DNA of 64,000 nucleotides from Finegoldia magna (GTDB lineage: Bacteria > Bacillota > Clostridia > Tissierellales > Peptoniphilaceae): assembly GCF_003182075.1 (NCBI RefSeq), contig NZ_QGTH01000005.1:44232-108231 (forward strand), given 5' to 3'. Position numbers and translations under genes: made by a program. Shown here one piece after another: positions 9,482 to 18,321 of this stretch. The notes beneath the pieces were generated by a model. It saw only the letters and a program-made list of their open reading frames with translations, ran no database searches and had not been told where the DNA came from. The stretch's first letter is position 1. Each line of letters opens with the position of its first letter.

Positions 9482-11571
9482 TTGATATTTCCGAAGATCG
9501 ATTAAGAAAGATGTTGCAGATAAAATTATCGTATAACTCATTAGTCGATCTTCAAAATGCGGATGTCTATGAAATTAGAATAGCATTAAATGAAGTCATT
9601 AAAGAAATTATTTCTGAACAATACACAAATATAACTACTAACAAATCTTATAGAACATATATAGTGTCGTTTGAATTAATGGTAGAAAATTTGTTTGAAG
9701 ATTATATTGAAAAACTCAATTTAAAGACTCCATTACAAAAAATATTACAAGAAAAATATGAAGATATTGTAAATATGGACAATGATCTGCACCTTGGACA
9801 AAGCTATATAGGAAGATTCTCAGTAGATTTGTTTGAGAAAATTTCAAAACAAGGAAAGTTTTGTAAAGTGTATTCTATTTTTTACAAAAATTCACAGTTT
9901 AAACAACGAATAGTCGATGAAAATCAAATTGAGACAGTATTTAATAATCCAAAAACAAGCGTCGTTTTTAAAAGATCTAATGAATACGACATAGAATTAG
10001 ATAATAATAAAATTAAATCACAAATATACGATATTCCTTATATAAATTGGAATACGAATTTTATCAGATTATTTGCACCAAAAGCTAATCCCAATCTTAA
10101 TTACGAAAATTTTATTCGCGGAAAAATAGAGGAGATTTATTCTGAGGAGAACAAACTAGACTCAATTTGCCAATTTGTTTACACACCTCAGATTGACGAA
10201 TTTGGAAAGTATATTAAATTCTTGCAACAAAAATTTCTTGCAGATTCAATAGTGGAAGACATATATAATGACGAAATCAAATTTTTTAAAAATCCAGATA
10301 ATATCGAAGACCATATTCAAATTAATATCGTTGAAACAAATGTTGCTCTGGTAATAATCGCATTCTTGCAAAAATTATTGGATTTTGGATATGATTTTGA
10401 AAAAGCTTTGGAAAAATCTAATAAAATTTTCAAGTATTATAATATTAATCTGCACAGAGAGTCATTTGAATTAATGGATTTGAGATTTTTGTATCAGTTT
10501 GATTATATTAAAAATATTATCCATTTGCTAAATGAAAATGCACAAAAAAATGGGTATGCACAAATTATCAAAGACGATTTTCTAGATTGCTTTAATCTTA
10601 TTGCTTTCGTAACACATTCTATAATGGTTGGGTCTGATTATCAGAAAAAATATCTATTGAATAGCAAATATGTGGATATCACCAGAAACGTTGAAGTTAA
10701 AATTATGTCAGAAACCTATGGGTTTAACGACGATTTATTCTATAAAAGTCTGGAATGTAATAATTTGTATTCTAGCAAACTAAAATATAAGAAAAAACTT
10801 GTAGAAAAGTACAGTTTAGAAAATATAAATGATAAGAGCATTTTTAATATGCAATTATCAGATTTTCACGAGGGTAAGAGACAAGCTCTAAATGTCTTTT
10901 ATATTTTGTATTTGTACTTAAAACTAAAATATAATGTGAATACGATAATTACTCCTACGACGTTTTTTATTGGAGGGATGAGTTCTTTTGATTATTTGTT
11001 TTGCAAAAAAACAATTAGTTTGTGTCTTGGTTTATCTAAGATAATTAATTCGGATAAGCTAATTCAAGAAAAAATAAAATTAGTGTTTGTCGAAAATATA
11101 ATGCTTGATCAAGTGCCAGACTTCGCCAAAGCATGTGATGTTTTCAACTATATACCTTACAAAAACTTCGATATTTCAAACACATATCCTTACGCATTTA
11201 TGAATAACGGATCAATTATTTTGACAAGTGATTCTAGTGTTTTTGAAAATATAAGCCAATTAAAAGATACTGGAGTATTTAAGTTTGATGAAGAAAATTT
11301 CGCAAATACAGAATCCAGTTGTATGGATTTTATATTAAAAAAAATCGAATTATTGGAAAACAAAAAATTCATAGATGAATTTTATGAGATTTATAATTTG
11401 ATTCTTAAATACAACGATAGTTTTAATGTGATAAATTCTTTTGATAATTTTGTGGAAGTTAATGAAAAAATTCAAAAATGGTATTTGAATGAAAATTTAT
11501 GGAATGATTTAATGATTAAAAATATAGAAATATCCAAAAAATTCGGAATTAACTATTTAAAGGATGTTTAG
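9478..11571 (+). CDS. Degenerate glycogen/maltodextrin phosphorylase homologue, predicted catalytically inactive
   Basis: 697 residues, against about 750-850 for GT35 phosphorylases. Family landmarks can be followed throughout but are altered. SFELMVENL stands for the SLEFLMGRSL block. GQSYIGRFSVD (G107 on) stands for GNGGLGRLAAC. IPYINWNTNFIRLF and FHEGKRQALNVFYILYLY match later blocks, and TTFFIGGMSSFDY matches RTFIFGGKAAPGY. At the cofactor site NMKFMLNGA is replaced by YPYAFMNNGS, so the lysine that binds pyridoxal phosphate is A573. The phosphate-site arginine (R569 in rabbit muscle enzyme) aligns with D462, while K467 is kept. The gene is intact and coupled to glgA by an ATGA overlap, so it is not decaying. 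It may be a glycogen-binding or regulatory subunit. Divergence makes the family call my reading by eye. Confidence 0.75.
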   Translation: MIDISEDRLRKMLQIKLSYNSLVDLQNADVYEIRIALNEVIKEIISEQYTNITTNKSYRTYIVSFELMVENLFEDYIEKLNLKTPLQKILQEKYEDIVNMDNDLHLGQSYIGRFSVDLFEKISKQGKFCKVYSIFYKNSQFKQRIVDENQIETVFNNPKTSVVFKRSNEYDIELDNNKIKSQIYDIPYINWNTNFIRLFAPKANPNLNYENFIRGKIEEIYSEENKLDSICQFVYTPQIDEFGKYIKFLQQKFLADSIVEDIYNDEIKFFKNPDNIEDHIQINIVETNVALVIIAFLQKLLDFGYDFEKALEKSNKIFKYYNINLHRESFELMDLRFLYQFDYIKNIIHLLNENAQKNGYAQIIKDDFLDCFNLIAFVTHSIMVGSDYQKKYLLNSKYVDITRNVEVKIMSETYGFNDDLFYKSLECNNLYSSKLKYKKKLVEKYSLENINDKSIFNMQLSDFHEGKRQALNVFYILYLYLKLKYNVNTIITPTTFFIGGMSSFDYLFCKKTISLCLGLSKIINSDKLIQEKIKLVFVENIMLDQVPDFAKACDVFNYIPYKNFDISNTYPYAFMNNGSIILTSDSSVFENISQLKDTGVFKFDEENFANTESSCMDFILKKIELLENKKFIDEFYEIYNLILKYNDSFNVINSFDNFVEVNEKIQKWYLNENLWNDLMIKNIEISKKFGINYLKDV

Positions 11572-11580
11572 GAGTTATAA

Positions 11581-13389
11581 ATGTATGATTTAGGGTTTAA
11601 TTATAATAAAGAATATACAGTTTTTAAGATTTATGCTCCGCAAATAACTAGTGTAAAATTATTGTTGTACGAAAATTGCGATGATGTCAGATACAACTCC
11701 ATAGATATGAAAAAAAGTGTTGGATACTTTGAAGTCAAGGTTGAGGGAGATTTGGATGGAGTTTATTACAAATATCAGCTTGATGAAAAGTTTGAAATTG
11801 TAGATCCATTTTGTAAAGCTTCTTCAATCAACAGCTTAAAGTCGTGTGTCGTAGATTTGAATTCCACAAATCCAGTAGGGTTCATAGATGAACAATACAA
11901 AATAGCAAATAGGAATGAAGCTATAATTTATGAATTGTCGATAAAAGATTATTCTTCAGATATTTCTAGCAAAGTTGATGAAAAATATCGCGGGAAATTT
12001 TTGGGATTGGTAGAAGAAAATGATGTTTCAGGAATAAATCATTTAAAAAATTTGGGCATAACACATGTTCATTTAATGCCTGTATTTGATTTTGTAGGCG
12101 TTGATGAGAGAAATTCAGAAAAATTTTCTGAAGATAATTACAATTGGGGTTACAATCCTGAAAATTATAACTGTATTGAAGGTAGCTTTGCTACAGAATC
12201 AGAAAATCCAAAGAATCGAATTTTTGAATTCAAAAAAATGATTCAAACTTTACACGCTAATAATATCGGTGTGATTATGGATGTGGTTTATAATCACACT
12301 TTTAGAAATAAAGATCATCCATTTAATTTGATTTATCCACAATTTTATAGACGTGATAATAATGGAGATTTTACAAATGGATCTGGTGTTGGTAATGAAT
12401 TAAATACAGAAGATGAATTTGTAAGAGATTTTATTATTCATAGCTTATTATATTTTCAAAAAGAATTTCACGTTGATGGTTTCAGATTTGATTTAATGGC
12501 TTTAATAGATTCAGAAACAACTGATAAAATCGTAAGTGAACTTCGAAAAGAAGATGATAATGTAATTATATACGGAGAGCCATGGATGGCAGATGAATCT
12601 CCACTACCAAAAAACAGAAGAACCACTTTTGGTAGTCAAAAAGGAAAAGATTATGCGTTATTCAATCCTTTTTTTAGAAATGCCATTAAAGGTGATAACG
12701 ATGATATTTCTACAGGTTTTGTTCAAAAAAATGTAGATAAAATTAGTTTGGAAGTAGGAATTTGTGGATCGATATACTATGATGAAGATAGACGTGGGTT
12801 TTGCAAAAATTCTAATGAATCTATTAACTATTTTAATTCACACGATAATTTAATACTTCAAGATAAATTACTTAAAACAAATGCTGATATTGCAACATCT
12901 ACAAAGCTTTGTTTTGATTTGATAATGCTAAGTCAAGGGATACCATTTTTCCATTGTGGAAATGAGTTTTTGAGAAGCAAATTGATGTTTAAAGATACTT
13001 ATAATTTACCAATTGATATTAATGCAGTGAATTGGAAGTTAAAATATGATAACAATGAAATATACCAATATGTAAAATCGTTAATTGAGTTTAGAAAAAG
13101 ACATTCAGAATTTAATCTTAAAGATGAAAATGAGATTAGAAACAAAATCAAATTTTACGATTTAAATGATTTTTGTATATGTTTTAGTATTAAAAATGAT
13201 AAAGGATTTTTGCTTGTTTTTATAAATTCAGGAGAAAAATTCGAATTTGATTTGAGCAATTATTTTAAATATTTTGTAAATTGCACGAAGATTTTTGATG
13301 AAAAAATAATTGAAACAAAAGTAAGCGGAAATGTAATTTTGATTGGGGAGAGAAAAAGCGGGGTATATTCAATAAGTATGGAGAAATAA
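11581..13389 (+). CDS. pulA: Type I pullulanase / glycogen debranching enzyme (GH13)
   Basis: This enzyme hydrolyses alpha-1,6 branch points. 602 residues: a CBM48-like N-terminal domain (about 5-95), then the GH13 barrel with the pullulanase-type segment YNWGYNPENYN, nucleophile D304 in GFRFDLMAL, acid/base E333 in YGEPWMAD and D422 in SHDNLILQDK. The VYNHT block is also present. No signal peptide is visible, so it works on intracellular glycogen. Compact type I enzymes of this size lack the extra N-terminal domains of secreted pullulanases. The stop codon shares a base with the next gene's start (TAATG). Confidence 0.93.
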   Translation: MYDLGFNYNKEYTVFKIYAPQITSVKLLLYENCDDVRYNSIDMKKSVGYFEVKVEGDLDGVYYKYQLDEKFEIVDPFCKASSINSLKSCVVDLNSTNPVGFIDEQYKIANRNEAIIYELSIKDYSSDISSKVDEKYRGKFLGLVEENDVSGINHLKNLGITHVHLMPVFDFVGVDERNSEKFSEDNYNWGYNPENYNCIEGSFATESENPKNRIFEFKKMIQTLHANNIGVIMDVVYNHTFRNKDHPFNLIYPQFYRRDNNGDFTNGSGVGNELNTEDEFVRDFIIHSLLYFQKEFHVDGFRFDLMALIDSETTDKIVSELRKEDDNVIIYGEPWMADESPLPKNRRTTFGSQKGKDYALFNPFFRNAIKGDNDDISTGFVQKNVDKISLEVGICGSIYYDEDRRGFCKNSNESINYFNSHDNLILQDKLLKTNADIATSTKLCFDLIMLSQGIPFFHCGNEFLRSKLMFKDTYNLPIDINAVNWKLKYDNNEIYQYVKSLIEFRKRHSEFNLKDENEIRNKIKFYDLNDFCICFSIKNDKGFLLVFINSGEKFEFDLSNYFKYFVNCTKIFDEKIIETKVSGNVILIGERKSGVYSISMEK

Positions 13390-14006
13390 TGGATACTAGA
13401 TATGAACTTAAAGATGTAGATAAAATTTTGAGTATAGAAGGTTTCTTTGGTGGAGATCAACAATGGTTTGAAGATGTTTTGCATTCAAACTATCTTACTA
13501 AAAAAGGTTGTTCAGTAATTGCCTTCACAAATTTTCTTATCTACATTGCAAATACAAAAAAAGAATATGCTAAGTTAGTTCCAGAAAATTTTATCGGAAG
13601 TCCGATAAATAAGACTGATTATATAAAATTTGCTGACAAGTTATCTACATTTATTAAACCTAAACTATATGGCGTTCCATTTTTATTTCCAATGAACAGC
13701 GCTATTCGAAAGTACGCCAAGAAAAACGGAGTGATTCTTGTTGTACAAAACTACAATTTTACATGGAATATCAGAAATATAGTGACATATATTATTGGTG
13801 CAATAGCAAATGGCTATCCAGTTTTGATGTTGACGTTAAATCATAGAAATCCTGATGTTAAATTTCATTGGGTTACGATAACTGCGATTTATTATGATGA
13901 TAGTTGGAAAATTGAATGCTCAAACTGGGGAACAAAGAGAGTGTATGATTTAGAAAAATGGTTTAAGGAAAAGTCTTTGTACAAAGGTTTAATTTATTAT
14001 CAATAG
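13389..14006 (+). CDS. Papain-like (C39-type) cysteine peptidase homologue in the glycogen operon
   Basis: 205 residues with no signal peptide. A papain-like triad can be read: C41 in KKGCSVIAFTNFL, H160 in FHWVTITAIYY and N179 in CSNWGTKRV, with Q24/Q25 in GGDQQWF as possible oxyanion residue. Spacing and the NWG motif resemble bacterial C39-like proteins and papain's NSWG. The start codon overlaps the pullulanase stop (TAATG), so expression is coupled to it. Nothing in glycogen metabolism explains a peptidase here; it could process a partner, act as an amidase-like enzyme or be a binding protein. The fold assignment comes from motifs only. Confidence 0.6.
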   Translation: MDTRYELKDVDKILSIEGFFGGDQQWFEDVLHSNYLTKKGCSVIAFTNFLIYIANTKKEYAKLVPENFIGSPINKTDYIKFADKLSTFIKPKLYGVPFLFPMNSAIRKYAKKNGVILVVQNYNFTWNIRNIVTYIIGAIANGYPVLMLTLNHRNPDVKFHWVTITAIYYDDSWKIECSNWGTKRVYDLEKWFKEKSLYKGLIYYQ

Positions 14007-14015
14007 GAGGATTTT

Positions 14016-15713
14016 ATGGATTATTTAAAAAAATATAATGAATGGTTAAATGATGAGTGTTATGATCAACAAACCAGAGACGAATTGATGTCAATAAAAG
14101 ATGATGATGAAGAAATACAAGATAGATTTTATAAATCATTAGAATTTGGTACTGCAGGTTTGAGAGGAAAAATCGGGGCAGGTACTAATAGAATGAACAA
14201 GTACAACATAATGAAAACAACACAAGCACTTGCAGATACTATAAAAAATTACGGCGATGAAGCTTTGAAAAGAGGCGTAAGCATTAGCTACGATGTTAGA
14301 AAATTCTCCAAAGAATTTGCAGAAATATCGGCAAACGTATTAGCTTCTAATGGAATAAAAGTTTATTTGTCTGACGATATTAGACCAACACCAATGTTGT
14401 CTTATTCAATCAGAAAATTCAATTGTATTTCAGGAATTATGATTACAGCATCTCACAATCCAAAAGAATATAATGGATACAAGGCTTATTGGGAAGAAGG
14501 TAGCCAAATTCTTGAAGATAAGGCTAATGAAATTTTGAATAATTTGGACAAAATAGAAAGTTTTACAGAAGTGAAGATTGGAGATTTTGAAAAATTAATA
14601 TCCGATGGGAAAATAGAATATTTTGGAGAAAATTTGGATAAAGATTATTTTGATGATGTTCTAAGCCTTACAATTAATGACGATAATATTGATAAAAATG
14701 TTAAAATCGTATACACTCCTTTAAACGGAACCGGAAATAGATTTGTAAGACATATCCTAGATGTTAGAGGATTCAAAAATGTTTATGTTGTAAAAGAACA
14801 AGAAAATCCAGATAGTAACTTCACAACTGTTCCTTATCCAAATCCTGAAAATCCAGAAGCATTTGAATATGCCATTAATTTGGGAAAAGAAGTTGGAGCT
14901 GATTTGTTATTGGCAACAGACCCAGACGCAGACAGAACCGCTGTAGAAGTTTTAAGTGATGGAGAATATGTCTTCTTAGATGGTAATAAAATTGGAGCAT
15001 TATTGACTAATTATATTTTAAGTCAAAGATACGAAAAGCATGATTTGCCAGAAAATCCAGCAGTTGTTAAATCAATTGTAACAGGAGATTTGTCTGCTAA
15101 AATTGCAAAAAAATACGGCGTTGAAATGATTGAAACATTAACTGGATTCAAAAATGTTTGTGGAAAAGCAAATGAATACGAAAAAACTGGAGAAAAATCT
15201 TGGGTATTCGGATATGAAGAAAGTATTGGTTATTCCTATGGAACATTTGTAAGAGATAAGGATGCTGTAAGCTCTTCAATGATGATTTCAGAAATGTTAG
15301 CTTTTTATAAGAAACAAGGAAAGACATTGATTGATGTTTTAAATGATTTGTATGAAGAATTTGGATATCATGAAAATTCACTTTCTTCTGTTGTGTTAGA
15401 AGGATTAGATGGTCAAGAAAAAATCGCAAGAATTATGGAAGAATTCAGACATAATCCAATTAATGAAATAGGTTCTACAAAATTAGTTGAAACAAAAGAC
15501 TACAATGTAAATTATGCGGATTTTGGAACTCCAAGATCAAATGTTTTGAAATATTACTACGACGATGGATCATGGTATGCTTTAAGACCTTCTGGAACTG
15601 AACCGAAAATCAAACTATATATTTATTCTGTTGCAGATTCAAAAGAAAAAGCTGAACAAAAAGTTTTGGATATCGAAAAAATAGCAAAAGAAAAAATGAT
15701 GAATGTTAAATAA
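14016..15713 (+). CDS. pgcA: Phosphoglucomutase (alpha-D-phosphohexomutase family, PgcA type)
   Basis: Interconverts glucose-6-phosphate and glucose-1-phosphate, linking glycolysis with the GlgC substrate. 565 residues with the four family signatures: phosphoserine loop TASHNPKEYNGYK, metal loop DPDADRTAVE, sugar-binding GYEESIGYSYG and phosphate-binding RPSGTEPKIK. Start ATG has AGGAGG upstream. It is the last gene of the glycogen operon, 9 bases after the peptidase-like gene, and is followed by a terminator. Confidence 0.95.
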   Translation: MDYLKKYNEWLNDECYDQQTRDELMSIKDDDEEIQDRFYKSLEFGTAGLRGKIGAGTNRMNKYNIMKTTQALADTIKNYGDEALKRGVSISYDVRKFSKEFAEISANVLASNGIKVYLSDDIRPTPMLSYSIRKFNCISGIMITASHNPKEYNGYKAYWEEGSQILEDKANEILNNLDKIESFTEVKIGDFEKLISDGKIEYFGENLDKDYFDDVLSLTINDDNIDKNVKIVYTPLNGTGNRFVRHILDVRGFKNVYVVKEQENPDSNFTTVPYPNPENPEAFEYAINLGKEVGADLLLATDPDADRTAVEVLSDGEYVFLDGNKIGALLTNYILSQRYEKHDLPENPAVVKSIVTGDLSAKIAKKYGVEMIETLTGFKNVCGKANEYEKTGEKSWVFGYEESIGYSYGTFVRDKDAVSSSMMISEMLAFYKKQGKTLIDVLNDLYEEFGYHENSLSSVVLEGLDGQEKIARIMEEFRHNPINEIGSTKLVETKDYNVNYADFGTPRSNVLKYYYDDGSWYALRPSGTEPKIKLYIYSVADSKEKAEQKVLDIEKIAKEKMMNVK

Positions 15714-15719
15714 TTTAAA

Positions 15720-15760
15720 ATATCACTTGCCCTTTCATTCTTGGGTAAGTGATATTTTTT
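15720..15760 (+). terminator. Intrinsic terminator closing the glycogen operon
   Basis: ATATCACTT (15720-15728) pairs perfectly with AAGTGATAT (15747-15755). CCC and GGG pair further inside, and a T run follows. Confidence 0.9.
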
Positions 15761-15772
15761 AATTGGCAAATA

Positions 15773-15801
15773 TTGAGATTTTTTGATATTGTATGTATAA
15801 T
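15773..15801 (+). promoter_or_regulatory. Promoter of xpt
   Basis: TTGAGA, 17 bases, TATAAT. The predicted start is only about 20 bases before the xpt start codon, so there is no room for a purine riboswitch. Confidence 0.85.
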
Positions 15802-15829
15802 ATACTATATTAAATTCTAGGAGAGAAAA

Positions 15830-16402
15830 ATGAGAAAACTTGAAGAAAGAATAATGAAAGATGGTCAAGTATTACCAGGAAATATACTTAAAGTAGACAG
15901 GTTCATTAATCACATGATTGATCCTGCTCTTTTTGAAGATTTGGCAAATGAATTTTATGAAAAGTATAAGGATAAAAAAATAAACAAAATACTTACGATT
16001 GAAGTTAGTGGAATTGCAATTGCGTATGCATGTGGGATTAGATTTAATTGTCCTGTTGTTTTTGCAAAGAAAACAAGTTCAAAAACTTTGGGAGATAATT
16101 GTTACAGAACAGAAGTGTTTAGTTTTACTAAAAATAGAAGCTACGAAGTAATGGTTTCAAAAGAGTACTTAGATGAAAATGATCATGTTTTATTAATTGA
16201 TGATTTCCTTGCAAATGGTAAAGCATTGGAAGGTTTGATTGATATTTGTTCACAAGCGAATGCAACTGTTGAAGGAATTGGAATCTTGATAGAAAAAGTT
16301 TTTCAAAAAGGTGGAGACCATTTAAGACAACAAGGTTACACTATAGAATCATTGGCGAGAATTAAAGGATTTACCGACGATTCTGTTATATTTGAGGATT
16401 AA
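15830..16402 (+). CDS. xpt: Xanthine phosphoribosyltransferase
   Basis: Converts xanthine and PRPP to XMP in purine salvage. 190 residues, the normal size. The PRPP-binding loop is LLIDDFLANGKAL, and the N-terminal MRKLEERIMKDGQVLPGNILKVD block is typical of Firmicutes Xpt. Start ATG follows AGGAGAG. In Bacillus, xpt is followed by a xanthine permease and governed by a purine riboswitch; here it stands alone with a short leader and no riboswitch, and a related permease lies at 30839. Confidence 0.93.
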   Translation: MRKLEERIMKDGQVLPGNILKVDRFINHMIDPALFEDLANEFYEKYKDKKINKILTIEVSGIAIAYACGIRFNCPVVFAKKTSSKTLGDNCYRTEVFSFTKNRSYEVMVSKEYLDENDHVLLIDDFLANGKALEGLIDICSQANATVEGIGILIEKVFQKGGDHLRQQGYTIESLARIKGFTDDSVIFED

Positions 16403-16490
16403 TTTTGACAAATTGTAACTTTATTATTCATTTTTTAAGTCCAAAATATGATATATTAGATTAGGATAAAATGTGAAAGGATGGGAGCCT

Positions 16491-16997
16491 GTGAAATACA
16501 TTATTGACATATTGGACGCATTCTTTTCTATACAAATTACTCCAAATTTAAAATTATATAATTTAATTTCTATGTTTTTTAAATATTTGTTTGTAATAAT
16601 AATTTACTATTTTATTTTCAACATAATCAAGATGATTTATTTGGACATAAAAGGAACAAACAATATGAATTACAGTTCAAATACTTATTTAAAACTAATT
16701 AATAGAAAAGAAAATTTGCCTTTTAAAATACAAGAGCATTATTTTATAGGAAGAACTGCTACTATAGGAAGAGACGACAGCAATCAAGTTGCATTAAAGG
16801 ATAGGTTTATATCGAAGAGACATGCACGTATTTATAAAGAAAAAAATAATTATTATATCGAGGATTTGAATTCTGCTAATGGAACTTTTTTGAATGGACA
16901 TAAATTGATTAATTCTGCAAGATTGAACGACAAAGATTTGATAGACATCGGACAAATTGAATTTATGTTTGTAAATGGTGACAAAGATGCAAACTAA
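16491..16997 (+). CDS. Membrane-anchored FHA-domain protein
   Basis: About 168 residues. A hydrophobic N-terminal segment (MFFKYLFVIIIYYFIFNII) anchors it. A C-terminal forkhead-associated domain has GRTATIGRDDSNQVAL, SKRHARI and DLNSANGTFLNG, the canonical phosphothreonine-binding residues. I place the start at GTG 16491, because AAGGA lies 9 bases before it; an in-frame GTG at 16473 would add six residues. It overlaps the following FtsW/RodA gene by 11 bases. FHA proteins next to rodA and pbpA also occur in actinobacteria and some clostridia, where they respond to Ser/Thr kinases in cell-wall control. Confidence 0.85.
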   Translation: MKYIIDILDAFFSIQITPNLKLYNLISMFFKYLFVIIIYYFIFNIIKMIYLDIKGTNNMNYSSNTYLKLINRKENLPFKIQEHYFIGRTATIGRDDSNQVALKDRFISKRHARIYKEKNNYYIEDLNSANGTFLNGHKLINSARLNDKDLIDIGQIEFMFVNGDKDAN

Positions 16998-18321
16998 ACG
17001 TAAGAAAAATAGCAGATTTAAAGAATTTATCGATAATTTAAAACCAATGCGTGTAAATAGTAAAATGATAAAGCCAGTTTATTTGATATTACTGTTTAAC
17101 ATATTTGGTTTTTTTCTAGCTTTGGGTTCAAATGAAAAAGGATTAGAACCGAAAGCTTTAGCTTATTTTTTGTTTGCTACAATTTTAATGTTTTTGGCAA
17201 ATAAATACGTAACGAGAATCACTAAAGGTGATGGATATATATTACAAATCGCTTGTATGCTATTTAGTATTGGTATAATCGTGATTTATAGGCTTAATCC
17301 TTATGAAGGATTGAAGCAGATAATGTGGTTTACCATAGGGATATTATTGTTTTTTGGAACATTTTTTATTTTAAAAAGCTACAAAAAATGGTACAAATTC
17401 ACAGCACTTTATTTGATAGGTTGTGTTGTGATGTTTCTATTGACATTACTTCTTGCTGAAGATAAATACGGAGCTAGAAACTGGATTAGCATATTTGGAG
17501 TTGGATTCCAACCATCTGAAATTACAAAAATTTTGTATGTATTTTTCTTAGCTAGTTATGACTATAACACTGATTTGTTAGATAAGATAAATATAAAGTC
17601 AGCGCAAAAATACAAAAAATATCTACCTATAATCAAAAGATATTTCTTGATGATTGTTGTGTATCTGTTTATTGGGATGTTTTTCTTGCAAAAAGATTTG
17701 GGAACTGCAATGATTTTTTACGGGTTATTTTTAGTTTACCAAATTGTAAATCAAGAAGACATCAGATTAATTTTGTTAAATTTACTCATAGCTATTGCCG
17801 GAGCGGTAGCTGCATATATGCTTTTTTCCCATATACGAATAAGAGTGTCTACATGGCTAGATCCATGGAAGAATATTGATGGAATTGGATATCAAATTAC
17901 ACAAGCTTTGTTTGCGATTGCAAGTGGTGGATTTTTTGGAACTGGACTTGGATTAGGAAGACCTGATGTAGTTCCTGTAGTCACAAGTGATTTTATTTTC
18001 GCAGCGATATGTGAAGAAATGGGGACTTTCACAGGAATGGGTGTAATAATGTTGTTCTTGATTTTGATTTATAGAGGAATGAAAATTTCTTTGTATCAAT
18101 CAAATAAATTTTACAAGATTGTGGCGCTTGGAATTTCTGTTATTTTTGCAATTCAAGGTCTTGTTATGTTTGGCGGTGTTATGAAGTTGGTTCCTCTAAC
18201 AGGAATTACTATACCATTCGTAAGTTACGGTGGTACTTCAATGGCGATGTCATTTATTTGCCTTGCGATTTTACAATTCTGTTCAACTGATCAAGGAGAG
18301 GAAGATATTTATGCAAAATAA
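16987..18321 (+). CDS. FtsW/RodA/SpoVE-family peptidoglycan glycosyltransferase
   Basis: Polytopic SEDS-family protein, about 444 residues with some ten membrane segments, that polymerises lipid II with a partner class B PBP. Signatures: YGARNWI, GFQPSEITK, QKDLGTA, SDFIFAAICEEMG and, near the end, PLTGITIPFVSYGGTS. ATG 16987 is taken as the start (GGTGA upstream); an in-frame ATG at 16975 would overlap the FHA gene more. The pbp gene overlaps its 3' end by 11 bases, fitting a SEDS-PBP pair. The sequence alone does not decide between a division (FtsW) and an elongation (RodA) role. Confidence 0.93.
   Translation: MQTKRKKNSRFKEFIDNLKPMRVNSKMIKPVYLILLFNIFGFFLALGSNEKGLEPKALAYFLFATILMFLANKYVTRITKGDGYILQIACMLFSIGIIVIYRLNPYEGLKQIMWFTIGILLFFGTFFILKSYKKWYKFTALYLIGCVVMFLLTLLLAEDKYGARNWISIFGVGFQPSEITKILYVFFLASYDYNTDLLDKINIKSAQKYKKYLPIIKRYFLMIVVYLFIGMFFLQKDLGTAMIFYGLFLVYQIVNQEDIRLILLNLLIAIAGAVAAYMLFSHIRIRVSTWLDPWKNIDGIGYQITQALFAIASGGFFGTGLGLGRPDVVPVVTSDFIFAAICEEMGTFTGMGVIMLFLILIYRGMKISLYQSNKFYKIVALGISVIFAIQGLVMFGGVMKLVPLTGITIPFVSYGGTSMAMSFICLAILQFCSTDQGEEDIYAK

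Noticed and set aside
15761..15829. Purine riboswitch before xpt
   Set aside because: Only about 20 bases separate the predicted start site from the ribosome site region, and no riboswitch core is present.
18230..18310. Longer N-terminus for the class B PBP
   Set aside because: It lies inside the FtsW/RodA gene in another frame; ATG 18311 has a strong ribosome site and starts the membrane anchor.
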